The notes under the pieces are model-generated. The model worked only from the letters and a program-made list of their open reading frames with translations. It searched no databases and had not been told where the DNA came from. Below are positions 13,774 to 23,116 of a DNA stretch of 64,000 nucleotides, one piece after another. The position numbers were made by a program, and so were the translations under genes. Origin of the DNA: Candidatus Gastranaerophilus phascolarcticola (GTDB lineage Bacteria; Cyanobacteriota; Vampirovibrionia; Gastranaerophilales; Gastranaerophilaceae); NCBI GenBank assembly GCA_001899335.1, contig MOYE01000008.1, positions 199,435 through 263,434 of the forward strand, read 5' to 3'. The stretch's first letter is position 1; every line of letters starts with the position of its first letter.

Positions 13774-14055
13774 ATGTCAAATAAAGTTAGAGCGAGCCAT
13801 ATTCTTGTCGAAACCGAACAGGAAGCTAAAGATTTAATGGCACAAATTAATTCTGCAGAAGATTTTGCAAGACTTGCGGCAGAAAATTCACTTTGCCCGT
13901 CTGGTGCAAACGGCGGAGACCTCGGGTTCTTCGGACGCGGAATGATGGTTAAACCTTTTGAAGATGCGGCTTTCGCTCTTGAAACAGGTAAAGTTTCAGA
14001 GCCTGTACAAACACAATTTGGCTGGCACTTAATTCTTGTAACAGAAAAGGCTTAG
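13774..14055 (+). CDS. Parvulin-type peptidyl-prolyl isomerase (PpiC-like)
   Basis: Single-domain parvulin of 93 residues, the same size as E. coli PpiC. Motifs: VRASHILVETEQEAKDLM, FARLAAENSLCPSGANGGDLGFFGRGMMV, FEDAAFALETGKVSEPVQTQ, FGWHLILV. It has no signal peptide, so it acts in the cytoplasm on prolyl peptide bonds. I chose ATG 13774 because AAAGGAG stands 6-12 nt upstream; an upstream in-frame ATG at 13642 would include the candidate RNA and its terminator. The stop is directly followed by the ATG of the peptidase gene, so the two are translationally coupled. Confidence 0.92.
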   Translation: MSNKVRASHILVETEQEAKDLMAQINSAEDFARLAAENSLCPSGANGGDLGFFGRGMMVKPFEDAAFALETGKVSEPVQTQFGWHLILVTEKA

Positions 14056-15597
14056 ATGTTGGAGATTAATAACAGAGAAATTCTTGAACAATACGGTGTA
14101 GATTGTCTTCTTGTAAATTCCACTAATGAATTTTTGGTGGAATACAATTTGCTGGAAGACAATTCCCGTTACAAAATCACTAATTTCAGCGGTTCGACCG
14201 GTGATGCACTGGTAACGCCGGAAACAATTTTTCTTTTTGTTGACGGACGTTATCACATTCAGGCAGACTTGGAAGTCGATCACAGCCGGGTTGAAGTAGT
14301 AAAACTTCTTCAGGGGCAAAAATTTGTTGAACGCCTTGCGCTGATTGTGGGGAAAAACAAAACTATCGGCGTTTTTGCAAAGAAAAATTCGCAGGCGCAA
14401 GTTGAACTTTTCAAAAAATATTTTAACGTAAAACTTCTCAACGAAGATATTTTCACACCGGAAGGTTTCGCGAAAAAGCTCGAAATTGAATCCGTACCGG
14501 GAATTTCACCGGAGGAAAAAGTTCAGGGTATTCAAAGCGTTATGAGTGAGGATGAGGCAATTTTGATAACAAATGCAGAAGAAGTTTCGTATATTTTTAA
14601 CAAACGAAGCTATTCAAGCCCTTACTCCTCAAAAATTTACGGCAAAGCGATTATATATCCAACTTCTGTTGAGCTTTTCATGCCTGAAGCATTTGGGGAT
14701 TTTTACGATGAAATCAAGAATTTCCAAGGTAAAATCTTTGTTGATAAAGCAACTATTAACGCCTTTGATTATAATTTAATAAAGGACAAGGCGGTTGAAA
14801 TGAAAGCTAACCCGATTCGGCTTATGAAATGTGTCAAAGCAGAAGAGGAAATCGACCACCTGAAAAGTGCATTTGAACGCACTGATAACGCGCTTTTAGC
14901 TCTGCGTAATTTTATCGAAACAAACGAAAACCTAAGTGAATTTGATATTGCGCAAAGATTGGAAGAAGAATTTTACAAACAGGGTGCAAAGGGCTTGAGT
15001 TTTAAATCAATCGTGGCAAAGGATAAAAATTCCGCGCTGGCGCACTATTCAAAGTCTTCAAAAGACGAAATCGTTCAAGACGGAAGTTTAGTTTTGGTTG
15101 ATTGCGGGGCGTATTTTGAAGAAGGGCTTGCAACGGATATTACAAGGGTGTTCGTAAAAGGCACGCCGACAGAACTTCAAAAACAGGTTTACACAACAGT
15201 TTTGAGAACATTTTTAAACTGTTATAATTGTCAGAATTTTGAAACCGGTTACGATATCGACGCTACAGCAAGATTTTTTATTCAAAGCAATCTTATTGAG
15301 GGATTTGTATTCAACCACGGGCTGGGTCACGGTATAGGGATAAATGTTCACGAAAATCCGCCGTCATTAAGCCCAAGTGAACTTGGCAAAAGTAAAATTA
15401 AAAACAATATGTGTTTCACAATTGAGCCGGGTCTTTATAATGAAAAACATTTTGGCGTAAGGCTTGAGAACTCTTGTTATCTTGATAACGGCAAAATCCA
15501 AAGTTTTTCAAGCATGCCGTTTGAATCAAAATTAATCAATTTTGACCTGCTAAGCGAGCAGGAAAAAGAATGGCTTGAGGAATTTGAGGTTATCTAA
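14056..15597 (+). CDS. pepP: Xaa-Pro aminopeptidase (M24 family)
   Basis: Creatinase-type N-terminal domain (about 1-250) followed by a pita-bread M24 metallopeptidase domain. The metal ligands are recognisable: Asp in LVLVDCGAYFEEGLATDITRVF (two Asp, near residues 351 and 362), His in GLGHGIGINVHE, Glu in FTIEPGLY and Glu in GVRLEN. It removes N-terminal residues that precede proline, so it fits well beside the prolyl isomerase that it directly follows. 513 residues is within the family range. It overlaps the next gene by 1 nt. Confidence 0.9.
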   Translation: MLEINNREILEQYGVDCLLVNSTNEFLVEYNLLEDNSRYKITNFSGSTGDALVTPETIFLFVDGRYHIQADLEVDHSRVEVVKLLQGQKFVERLALIVGKNKTIGVFAKKNSQAQVELFKKYFNVKLLNEDIFTPEGFAKKLEIESVPGISPEEKVQGIQSVMSEDEAILITNAEEVSYIFNKRSYSSPYSSKIYGKAIIYPTSVELFMPEAFGDFYDEIKNFQGKIFVDKATINAFDYNLIKDKAVEMKANPIRLMKCVKAEEEIDHLKSAFERTDNALLALRNFIETNENLSEFDIAQRLEEEFYKQGAKGLSFKSIVAKDKNSALAHYSKSSKDEIVQDGSLVLVDCGAYFEEGLATDITRVFVKGTPTELQKQVYTTVLRTFLNCYNCQNFETGYDIDATARFFIQSNLIEGFVFNHGLGHGIGINVHENPPSLSPSELGKSKIKNNMCFTIEPGLYNEKHFGVRLENSCYLDNGKIQSFSSMPFESKLINFDLLSEQEKEWLEEFEVI

Positions 15598-16340
15598 TGA
15601 AAATTACAAGCACCAACAACGAACTGGTAAAAGAAACCGTAAAACTTCAGCAAAAAAAGTTCCGCGATATAGAGGGAAAATTCCTGCTTGAGGGTTTTAA
15701 AGCTATTGAAGAGGCACACACTATCGGGCTTGTAATAGATAAAATTTTTGTTCTAAAGGAAAAATCCGATCGCTACGCGTTTGCCAAAGAAAAGCTCATA
15801 GAAACCAATGAAGCGGTCTTGAAGAAGATTTCGACAACAGACTCTGCACCCGAAGCGGTTGGCGTGGCATGCCAGAAAATTTTCGACACGGAAGTTCTAA
15901 AACATGCCAACAAAGTTTTGCTTTTAGAGGGAATAAAAGACGTTGGCAACCTTGGAACAATTCTTAGAAGTGCTGCCGCATTTGACGTTGACGCTGTAAT
16001 TTTATATGGCAACTGTACAGATATTTACAATCCTAAATGCGTACGCGCATCAGTCGGAAATCTTTGCAAAATCCCGGTTTTCGACATGAATAGCACAGAT
16101 GAACTTCAAAGATATTTTGATGATTTTGAACGTATTGCCACACTTCCGCGCTCCACGCATTTATTAAAGAAATTTAAACCGCAAAAACGCATGCTAATAA
16201 TGTTCGGCTCAGAAGCCGACGGTCTTTCACAGGAACTGACAGATTATTCTACCACCTCGGTTAAAATAGAAATGAACCCTGCCGTTGAATCTTTAAACCT
16301 AAGTATATCCTGTGGAATAATACTTTATAATATAAATTAG
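15597..16340 (+). CDS. TrmH/SpoU family RNA 2'-O-methyltransferase
   Basis: 247 residues with an N-terminal substrate-binding domain (ITSTNNELVKETVKLQQKKF, FLLEGFKAIEEA) and the SPOUT catalytic domain: LLLEGIKDVGNLGTILRSAA near 104-123, RASVGNLCKIPV near 147, LIMFGSEADGLSQEL near 199 and VESLNLSISCGIILY near 230. It uses SAM to methylate ribose in rRNA or tRNA; the target cannot be deduced. The start overlaps the pepP stop (TAATG), so it is the third gene of the parvulin-pepP operon. Confidence 0.92.
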   Translation: MKITSTNNELVKETVKLQQKKFRDIEGKFLLEGFKAIEEAHTIGLVIDKIFVLKEKSDRYAFAKEKLIETNEAVLKKISTTDSAPEAVGVACQKIFDTEVLKHANKVLLLEGIKDVGNLGTILRSAAAFDVDAVILYGNCTDIYNPKCVRASVGNLCKIPVFDMNSTDELQRYFDDFERIATLPRSTHLLKKFKPQKRMLIMFGSEADGLSQELTDYSTTSVKIEMNPAVESLNLSISCGIILYNIN

Positions 16341-16369
16341 ATATGCCCCCTTGATTAAAAATATTTTAG

Positions 16370-16378
16370 TGCTATAGT
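16370..16378 (+). promoter_or_regulatory. Extended -10 promoter before the membrane protein pair
   Basis: TGC followed by TATAGT (16373-16378), which leaves a leader of about 135 nt. The leader contains TATGGAGAAG twice (16382-16391 and 16484-16493), each followed by a T-rich stretch. Confidence 0.45.
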
Positions 16379-16518
16379 AGCTATGGAGAAGATTTTCTCG
16401 TATTTTCTGCATGTAGAGTTCTTTACATTTGTTAATAATTAGCTTTAACAGGGCAATTTTTCTCATTTTTGAACGTCTATATATATGGAGAAGGTTTCTT
16501 CGGGAAGTGTGTAAGTAA

Positions 16519-17958
16519 ATGAAAGTAGATTTTAGAAACGTTACAAACTTGGGAACTGCCCCAATATACAACCAACCCCGCAACAATGAAAATAAAAATG
16601 TTGCTTTTAAAGGGAAGTATACCGCAGCCGACGTTGGTAAAGAATTAGACAAATACATGCCTGGGAAAATCCGGTTTATGAAAAAATTATCCGACGGGCT
16701 TGGAGAGGTTCAAAATACCATTATTAACGCAATCGGTACAGGTTTAATTGCACCTGTATTCATCAAATACAACTTTTTGTCAGACACTGACGAAGATACA
16801 AGAACTTATTCAGCTTGGCGTCAACCAATTTCAGCTGTATTAACGGTCGCAACTCAATGTGCGGTCGTTGTTCCGTTCAACAAAGTTGTTGCTGAAATGG
16901 TTAACAAAGGCGTTCTCGATGACGACTATAACAGAACTGCTTTCAAAGAAGGCGATGCGCTTAGAAAAGAACTTAAAAAACAACATCCTGATTATACAAA
17001 AGCACAAATTGATGCTGAAGTAAAAAGACTTGAAAAACTTCAAGAAGAAAAATTAATCAATGATATCAGACATAAAAATACCGTTGAAATCACCAAATAC
17101 AAAAAAGAAGGCACATTCAATGTAAACAAAGGCGTTTACGACAATGCCGTTGAGGGTGCAATCGACAGAATTATCGGTCTGGAAAAAGCCGAACTCAAAC
17201 GTTTAAAAGAAGAAAAAACCGTTTACAGGGTCAGAAGAAGAGAATTTTACAGAACCCATAGCAAAGAAACATTTGATTTTATCAACGAGCTTGAAGAAAT
17301 AACTTCAAAATCAGATATGAAAGAAGTTCAAAAAGCACTTAAAGAAAAAATCAAATCATTAAAAGGTAATAAAGAAAAAGAAGAATTACGCCGTGTAGCA
17401 CAGGAAGTTCTTGGTTTAAGCAATTCTGCAACCGAAGAAAGCAAGGCATCAATCATCAAAGCAATGCAGGACAAACTTACAAAAGTAAGAACAACCGCAG
17501 AAAAATATTCTAAGTTACCGGATAAAGCAGCTGTAGAACAAGCTATTCAGGAAGAAATCAAGAACCGTATTTCATCAGTTGAAGGAACTTTAAGTTTCTA
17601 CGAAAGGGCAAAAGCAGCGATTAAAGAGGGTAAAACCGTTAAAGAAATCGAAGCGATGTTCACAACAGAAGCAAAAGCGAACAAAAGACTTGCAAATAAA
17701 GAAATTACATTTGCCAAAGAAGTTGCCGAAATGTTCAAGAAACAAGTCAAAGGTAACATTGGTTCAGTTAAACAAATGGGCGGCTTAATCGTTGGTTTAG
17801 CAATGATTCCGGTAGCCTGCACATTATTAAACATAATTTATCCGCTCTTTATGGATGCCGTATTCCCGAACCTCTCACACGGGAAAGGCAAACAAGTTAA
17901 TAAAAACCTCGTCGAACAGGCATCTAATAAAAAAGGAGAGGAGGTAAAACATGGCTAA
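16519..17958 (+). CDS. Unknown membrane protein with long coiled coil
   Basis: 479 residues, no recognised family. The N-terminus (MKVDFRNVTNLGTAPIYNQP, then NNENKNVAFKGKY) is Asn-rich and ends in an FKG motif seen in similar form in other unknown proteins here. Hydrophobic segments lie near 73-90 (NAIGTGLIAPVFIKYNFL), 100-120 (ISAVLTVATQCAVVVPFN) and 418-445 (MGGLIVGLAMIPVACTLLNI). Residues about 150-400 are highly charged, Lys/Glu-rich helix. The C-terminal reading frame overlaps the next gene by 8 nt. The ribosome-binding site is weak (GGGAAG about 17 nt upstream). Confidence 0.55.
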   Translation: MKVDFRNVTNLGTAPIYNQPRNNENKNVAFKGKYTAADVGKELDKYMPGKIRFMKKLSDGLGEVQNTIINAIGTGLIAPVFIKYNFLSDTDEDTRTYSAWRQPISAVLTVATQCAVVVPFNKVVAEMVNKGVLDDDYNRTAFKEGDALRKELKKQHPDYTKAQIDAEVKRLEKLQEEKLINDIRHKNTVEITKYKKEGTFNVNKGVYDNAVEGAIDRIIGLEKAELKRLKEEKTVYRVRRREFYRTHSKETFDFINELEEITSKSDMKEVQKALKEKIKSLKGNKEKEELRRVAQEVLGLSNSATEESKASIIKAMQDKLTKVRTTAEKYSKLPDKAAVEQAIQEEIKNRISSVEGTLSFYERAKAAIKEGKTVKEIEAMFTTEAKANKRLANKEITFAKEVAEMFKKQVKGNIGSVKQMGGLIVGLAMIPVACTLLNIIYPLFMDAVFPNLSHGKGKQVNKNLVEQASNKKGEEVKHG

Positions 17959-18694
17959 TATCGGTAAAATCGGAACCAGCTTGAAAGAAAATCTCCTCTA
18001 TAAACCTATGAACTGGCTTGGTAACAACAAATATCAAAAGAAACTTAATAAAGGTTATCAGGTAAACGACGCAAGTATCATCGGCGGTGTAGGTGTTGCA
18101 TCAATCCTCTTAAAAGACGGTTTAGGATGCTACATGTACGTTACACAATCATTAAACAATGATAAAATCCCTGAAGATAAACGTAAATTCGTTGCAGCAT
18201 TAGACCTTGTAAACGGTATCTTGATGATGTCATTACAGTTCTTAATGTTTAAAACAATTTCCAATAAAATGTTCCAAGCAAAAATGTTTGATAAAATTTT
18301 CGGCAAATTCTTCGACAGAAACGCCGCAAAAGGTTATGCAGCAGCTTTAGGCGGAACTGAAAAATTCAAAGGCTTAACAGGTGATAAATTCCACCCTGCG
18401 TTACAAAACTACAAAGATACAATTAGCAGCGCATTTGCACAATTAACATCACTTGCGGCAGCAACTATCGTTGCAAAACGTATGTTGGTTCCATTCATTG
18501 CAACACCTTTGGCTGGTAAAGCAAAAGACTGGATGAGCAGAAACGATAAACCTGTTACGATTAGCGATGAAACAAAAAACAGCTATAATCCTGATAAAAA
18601 ACTTGATGTTTCAACAGCTGACGTAAAACCTCAAATAGCTCATTCCAACAAACTCCTTGAAAGCTACGTTCAAACTCATCCGCAAAATAAATAA
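17951..18694 (+). CDS. Unknown membrane protein, partner of the preceding gene
   Basis: 247 residues with hydrophobic segments near 43-60 (IIGGVGVASILLKDGLGCYM), 90-108 (DLVNGILMMSLQFLMF) and 155-180 (LTSLAAATIVAKRMLVPFIA), and a polar C-terminal tail. It starts inside the end of the previous gene, with GGAGAGGAGG before the ATG, so the two proteins are made together and probably form a complex. No family is recognised. Confidence 0.6.
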   Translation: MANIGKIGTSLKENLLYKPMNWLGNNKYQKKLNKGYQVNDASIIGGVGVASILLKDGLGCYMYVTQSLNNDKIPEDKRKFVAALDLVNGILMMSLQFLMFKTISNKMFQAKMFDKIFGKFFDRNAAKGYAAALGGTEKFKGLTGDKFHPALQNYKDTISSAFAQLTSLAAATIVAKRMLVPFIATPLAGKAKDWMSRNDKPVTISDETKNSYNPDKKLDVSTADVKPQIAHSNKLLESYVQTHPQNK

Positions 18695-18760
18695 CTTGCA
18701 CCGACGCCTTGTTTGATGTACACTCTTATTATTGAATTATGAATAATAAGGGAGATGTGT

Positions 18761-20134
18761 ATGGCAATAGAAAGACAAAGAGTTCAGGAACAGGATAAGA
18801 TCGAAAGACGTTCAAATTTTAACCCTGTTGAAAGCAACTTAACACCGGAACAAGTTAAACTTGAAGCATCAAGATGTTTAAACTGCAAAAATCCAAGATG
18901 CGTTCAAGGCTGCCCGGTTAATATTCAAATTCCTGACTTTATCAAAGCTATAAAAGAAGATAATTTAGAAAAAGCCGGCGAAATCATTCGTCAAACAAGT
19001 ATGTTACCGTCTGTTTGCGGACGTGTTTGCCCGCAAGAAAGACAATGCGAAGGCAATTGTGTTTTAGGCATCAAAGGACAACCGGTTTCAATCGGTGCGC
19101 TTGAAAGATACGTTGGAGACAACACAAAAGCAGAAATGCCTGAAATTAAACCAAGCGGCAAAAAAGTTGCGGTTGTTGGTTCTGGTTGTGCCGGAATTAC
19201 TGCGGCAGCAGATTTGCGTAAAGAAGGACACGAAGTAGTTGTATTTGAAGCGCTTCACAAACTCGGCGGCGTTTTGAGATATGGTATTCCTCCATTCAGA
19301 CTTCCGCGTGTTGTTTTGGATAGAGAAATCGAAAACCTTAAAGCTATGGGCGTTGAGTTCCATACTAACGTTGTTGTAGGTAAATCAATTACACTTCAAC
19401 AATTGAAAGAAGACGGTTTTGACGCTGTATTTATCTGTTCAGGTGCAGGCTTACCTAAAATGATGGGTGTTCCGGGCGAAAACCTTAACGGCGTTTACTC
19501 TGCAAACGAATTTTTAACACGTGTTAACCTCATGGGAGCTTGGGAAAAAGATAGCACAACTCCATTACGAGTAGGCAAAAAAGTTGCGGTATTTGGCGGC
19601 GGCAACGTTGCAATGGACGCTGCAAGAACAGCTGTTCGCGTTGGTTTTGAAGAAGTTTACATTATTTACAGACGTACAGAAAAAGAACTTCCGGCGCGTC
19701 TTGAAGAAATCCGTCACGCAAAAGAAGAAGGCGTTGTATTCAAATTCTTACTTGCGCCAAAAGAAATCCACGGCGAAGACGGTTACGTTAAATCTGTTGA
19801 ACTTGAAGTTATGGAGCTTGGCGAACCTGACGAAAGCGGAAGACGTTCACCGGTTGCAACAGGTGAAACTGAAACAATTGAACTTGACACCGTAATCGTT
19901 GCACTTGGTACAGGTCCAAACCCTATCATTCAAAAATCTGCACAAGCAGAGGGCTTGGAAATCATCACCGACAGACGCGGCTACATCACAGTTGACGCAG
20001 AAACCCGCGCAACATCCTTAGAAAATGTATACGCTGGCGGAGACGTTGCACCTGTTGGCGCATCTAACGCAATCAACGCTATGGGCGCAGGCAAAAAAGC
20101 GGCAAAGGCTATCAATGAATTACTCGCGAAATAA
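18761..20134 (+). CDS. gltD: GltD-type NADPH-dependent oxidoreductase (glutamate synthase small subunit)
   Basis: Flavin and Fe-S protein. The N-terminal [4Fe-4S] binding region has CLNCKNPRCVQGCPVNI and CGRVCPQERQCEGNCV; an FAD site GSGCAGITAAADL follows near residue 142, an NADPH site GGGNVAMDAARTA near 277, and the final YAGGDVAPVGASNAI flavin motif is near 425. Such subunits supply electrons from NADPH to glutamate synthase or, as stand-alone enzymes, act in glutamate synthesis or ferredoxin-NADP transfer. No large subunit is nearby. ATG 18761 is preferred over an in-frame ATG two codons upstream because AAGGGAG is spaced correctly. Length 457 is typical. Confidence 0.9.
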   Translation: MAIERQRVQEQDKIERRSNFNPVESNLTPEQVKLEASRCLNCKNPRCVQGCPVNIQIPDFIKAIKEDNLEKAGEIIRQTSMLPSVCGRVCPQERQCEGNCVLGIKGQPVSIGALERYVGDNTKAEMPEIKPSGKKVAVVGSGCAGITAAADLRKEGHEVVVFEALHKLGGVLRYGIPPFRLPRVVLDREIENLKAMGVEFHTNVVVGKSITLQQLKEDGFDAVFICSGAGLPKMMGVPGENLNGVYSANEFLTRVNLMGAWEKDSTTPLRVGKKVAVFGGGNVAMDAARTAVRVGFEEVYIIYRRTEKELPARLEEIRHAKEEGVVFKFLLAPKEIHGEDGYVKSVELEVMELGEPDESGRRSPVATGETETIELDTVIVALGTGPNPIIQKSAQAEGLEIITDRRGYITVDAETRATSLENVYAGGDVAPVGASNAINAMGAGKKAAKAINELLAK

Positions 20135-20948
20135 AATATTTCAATTATTTTTATATTCAACCTTGGGGCTGTTTCTAATACAGTCCCAAGGTTTTTGTAT
20201 TGAACTTGATACCTCAATTGACGCGGAAATAAACAAAACATATAACGCAGGACAGCTTGAAGAGACACTTCCCAAACTTCCACAGGGACTTGAGCCAAAC
20301 ACACCAGCAGCCGGCAGCACAGCGCCCGCAGCCAAACCGGTTTCAACAACACCTGTTGACCGTTCAACTGCTATAAAAATAGGGCGTGGAACAAAATTTC
20401 GCACGACATCTAAAAACTGGGCGTCTGACAGCGCAAAAGTTGGTAACCGCGTAAGTTTCACGACAACAAAGCCCGTAACAAAACGCTATATCACAATTCC
20501 TGCCGGTTCAACTCTGCGCGGAAGAATAGTTGATGCGCACCAGCCGCAATACACTGGTAACGGCGGGTTGGTTAAAATTGAAATCGAAAGCATTACAATC
20601 AACGGCGCAAACAAATATGCGGACGGAAAGATTACAAAAGCAAACGGCAAAAATATTTTTTTCAACAACATTAAAGGCAAACGCAAATACGCCGTTGGTA
20701 TAGGTAAAAACATTAAAAAAAGCCACCAATTCTTCCGCAAATCAATGAAAAAGACTTCCGAATACGCGAACGACGGCTTGACCGTAATTCTTTCACCATT
20801 TACATTTATCGGCGGTACCGTCGGCTGGCTTGGCGGCGTTGTTCTTTCGCCAATTACGGCACTCAAATACAAAGGCGACAGAATCTCACTCCCGCCTGAC
20901 ACACTATACGAAATTAAACTCACACAGGATCTATACATTTATGACTAA
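20115..20948 (+). CDS. Secreted protein with Pro/Ala-rich linker, unknown
   Basis: The start at 20115 lies 20 nt inside the gltD end and yields a clean signal peptide (MNYSRNKIFQLFLYSTLGLF, cleavage near FC-IEL); the longer frame has no such start. The mature protein has a Pro/Ala/Thr-rich linker (about 60-85), then a beta-rich part with RYITIPAGSTLRGRIVDAHQ near 132, similar to IPAG-type domains of envelope and secretion proteins. A Gly-rich hydrophobic stretch follows near 235-255 (LSPFTFIGGTVGWLGGVVLS). It overlaps lrgA by 8 nt. 277 residues; function unknown. Confidence 0.6.
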   Translation: MNYSRNKIFQLFLYSTLGLFLIQSQGFCIELDTSIDAEINKTYNAGQLEETLPKLPQGLEPNTPAAGSTAPAAKPVSTTPVDRSTAIKIGRGTKFRTTSKNWASDSAKVGNRVSFTTTKPVTKRYITIPAGSTLRGRIVDAHQPQYTGNGGLVKIEIESITINGANKYADGKITKANGKNIFFNNIKGKRKYAVGIGKNIKKSHQFFRKSMKKTSEYANDGLTVILSPFTFIGGTVGWLGGVVLSPITALKYKGDRISLPPDTLYEIKLTQDLYIYD

Positions 20949-21339
20949 AAGAGACATAAAATCGCTAATCCTTGGGTTCGCGATTTTAGTAATACTACAA
21001 TTTATCAGTAATTTTATAATCAACATATCACCGATAAAATTTCCAGCCCCAATTTTAGGTATGGTATTTTTCGTAATTCTTTTACAGACAAAAATCATTA
21101 AAGAAGAATGGATTAAAGAAATTTGCGAACTCCTGCTAAAACACATGGCGCTGCTGTTTATCCCTCTTTTTGTCGGAATAATCGTCTATTTTGACCTTAT
21201 AAAGACTAATCTTTTACCGATTTTACTTGCGATATTCCTAATAACGACTCTAATAATGGTTTTCACCGCACTGTTTGTTGAAACAATAATAAAATTCACG
21301 CGTCTGTCAAAAATGAAGAAAGGCGGCAAAAATGCTTAA
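20941..21339 (+). CDS. lrgA: LrgA/CidA family holin-like protein
   Basis: 132 residues with four predicted membrane helices. Family features include FPAPILGMVFFVILLQTKII near 35 and HMALLFIPLFVGIIVYFDLI near 71. LrgA/CidA proteins act with LrgB in control of autolysis or in export of small carboxylates such as pyruvate. ATG 20941 fits the family; the longer frame from 20830 lies within the upstream gene. It overlaps the preceding gene and lrgB by 8 nt each. Confidence 0.88.
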   Translation: MTKRDIKSLILGFAILVILQFISNFIINISPIKFPAPILGMVFFVILLQTKIIKEEWIKEICELLLKHMALLFIPLFVGIIVYFDLIKTNLLPILLAIFLITTLIMVFTALFVETIIKFTRLSKMKKGGKNA

Positions 21340-21997
21340 CCTTTTTGGATTTTTAGCCACAATTATCATCTACGGCATCGCGCTTAAATTTCGCAAACAA
21401 ATCCCTGTCATAATCCTTGCCGGAATCCTGATAATCATCCTGTTGCAAGTACTAAAAATGGATTACGCGACCTACAACTCCAGCGCCTCACTTCTTACAG
21501 TTCTGCTCGGTCCCGCAACCATAGCGCTGGGCTACCCACTCAGCCAAAACCTCAAAACACTTACAAAAAACAAACGCGCAATCTATTTCGGTCTAATATT
21601 TGCGACAATAATCGCAATTTTCTTAACTTACCTAACGGGAAAACTTCTTCACACCGAAATAAATATAATATGTTCCCTTATCCCTAAATCAGTCACAACG
21701 CCAATTGCCGTAGAAATCTCCAAAACTATAGGCGGGATTCCGGAACTAACGGCGTGCGTGGTCGTTTTAACAGGGATTTGGGGTGCTGTAACCGGTCATA
21801 AAATTTTAAAACTTATAGGCATAAAAAGCGATATTTCAATCGGGCTTTCAATAGGTGCCTCAAGCCATGTAATGGGAACATCAAGCTGTATTGAAAAAGA
21901 AAAAGAACAACAAACCACAATAAGCACGCTTGCACTTATAATTGTGGGAATACTCACCGCCGTTCTTGCACCTATTTTACTTAAAATATTAATATGA
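21332..21997 (+). CDS. lrgB: LrgB family membrane protein
   Basis: 221 residues, six to seven membrane segments. The family motif region is SLIPKSVTTPIAVEISKTIGG near 117-137, followed by ELTACVVVLTGIWGAVTGH and SIGASSHVMGTSSCIE. It is the membrane partner of LrgA, encoded in the usual lrgA-lrgB order with an 8-nt overlap. It ends before a bidirectional terminator shared with the ribosomal protein cluster on the other strand. Confidence 0.92.
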   Translation: MLNLFGFLATIIIYGIALKFRKQIPVIILAGILIIILLQVLKMDYATYNSSASLLTVLLGPATIALGYPLSQNLKTLTKNKRAIYFGLIFATIIAIFLTYLTGKLLHTEINIICSLIPKSVTTPIAVEISKTIGGIPELTACVVVLTGIWGAVTGHKILKLIGIKSDISIGLSIGASSHVMGTSSCIEKEKEQQTTISTLALIIVGILTAVLAPILLKILI

Positions 21998-22002
21998 GAC
22001 TA

Positions 22003-22039
22003 AAAAAGGCGGGCTTTGAAAATCAAAGCCCGCCTTTTT
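22003..22039. terminator. Bidirectional terminator between lrgB and rplR
   Basis: GGCGGGCTTTGA (22008-22019), loop AAA, TCAAAGCCCGCC (22023-22034), with A5/T5 on both sides. It terminates both lrgB and the rpsH-rplF-rplR transcript. Confidence 0.92.
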
Positions 22040-22050
22040 AGATTTAATAA

Positions 22051-22419
22051 TTAGAAACAAAGTCCAGCTTCTCTAGCTGCATCAGCCAAAGCAGCAACAC
22101 GACCGTGGTATAAGAAACCGCCTCTGTCGAATACAACGCATTCAACGCCGGCTTTTTTAGCTTTTTGAGCGATAGTTTCACCAACAACTTTTGCAGCTTC
22201 GATGTTACCGCCGTTAGCTAATTTTTCTTTAAGGTCTTTGTCATTTGAAGATGCTGAAGCCAATGTTACATGGTTTACGTCATCAATCAATTGAGCATAG
22301 ATGTGTTTTGTACTTCTGTAAACAGCCAATCTAGGGAATTCAGCTGTTCCTGAAAGTTTATTTCTTAAAGATCTGTGTCTTTTTTGAACTTTTGCTTTTC
22401 TGTTTTCTTGTTTAATCAT
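22051..22419 (-). CDS. rplR: 50S ribosomal protein L18
   Basis: 122 residues from [20 protein letters not shown], with [20 protein letters not shown] and the C-terminal [20 protein letters not shown] typical of L18, which binds 5S rRNA. It is the last gene of this ribosomal block; rpsE, rpmD, rplO and secY, which normally follow, are absent, and a terminator stands 12 nt after the stop. The start at 22419 has GAAGGAAA upstream. Confidence 0.96.
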   Translation of the reverse strand: MIKQENRKAKVQKRHRSLRNKLSGTAEFPRLAVYRSTKHIYAQLIDDVNHVTLASASSNDKDLKEKLANGGNIEAAKVVGETIAQKAKKAGVECVVFDRGGFLYHGRVAALADAAREAGLCF

Positions 22420-22440
22420 TTTTCCTTCTTTCTGCCCAAA

Positions 22441-22500
22441 CCTGCTCTCCACTATGAGGGTTCACACGGGCTTCTAACTTTAAGTGGATTGGCTTACGCC
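22441..22500 (-). repeat. Short relative of the GCGTAAGCC...GAGCAGG intergenic element
   Basis: Between rplF and rplR, the minus strand begins GGCGTAAGCC directly after the rplF stop and ends with GAGCAGG. The two ends match copies 1 and 2. The interior differs but again can fold (CCACT ... AGTGG). Confidence 0.4.
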
Positions 22501-23040
22501 TTATTTCTTACCAGCTTTACCAGCTTTACGTCTGATGTATTCGCCTTCGTATTTAACACCTTTTCCTTTGTAAACTTCAGGTGGACGTTTTCCACGAATT
22601 TCAGCTGCAACATCACCAACTAATTGTTTGTTAGTGCCTTTTACTGATACTTTAGTGTTCGCTTCAACAGAAATAGTGATTCCTGCCGGTGGAACAATAA
22701 TTACAGGGTGAGAGTAACCCAATGCCATGTTAAGGTTTGAACCTTCCATGTTAGCACGGTAACCAACACCAACGATTTCTAATTTCTTTTCGAAACCTTC
22801 GCTTACACCTTTGATAGCGTTAGCGATTAAAGTTCTTGATAAACCGTGTAATGAACGAGCTTCGCGAGAATCGTCAACTCTTGTAACAACTACGTGGTTA
22901 TCTTCAACTGCAACATTAATTTCAGGACGAACAGTAACAACTTCAGTACCTTTAGGTCCTTTTGCGGTAACTGTATGACCTTCTATTTTAACTTCAACTC
23001 CTGCCGGAATTGCGATAGGTAATTTACCAATACGTGACAT
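22501..23040 (-). CDS. rplF: 50S ribosomal protein L6
   Basis: 179 residues from [20 protein letters not shown] with the duplicated L6 fold. The C-terminal signature [31 protein letters not shown] is complete. L6 sits near the factor-binding region of the large subunit. The start has AAGGAGAAATTA upstream; the longer frame from 23070 lacks such support. Confidence 0.97.
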   Translation of the reverse strand: MSRIGKLPIAIPAGVEVKIEGHTVTAKGPKGTEVVTVRPEINVAVEDNHVVVTRVDDSREARSLHGLSRTLIANAIKGVSEGFEKKLEIVGVGYRANMEGSNLNMALGYSHPVIIVPPAGITISVEANTKVSVKGTNKQLVGDVAAEIRGKRPPEVYKGKGVKYEGEYIRRKAGKAGKK

Positions 23041-23116
23041 AATTAATTTCTCCTTTTGGTATAACTTCAATAATTACAGGCTTTTCTACCAATTTCACCT
23101 GTCCTCCTACATCCCG

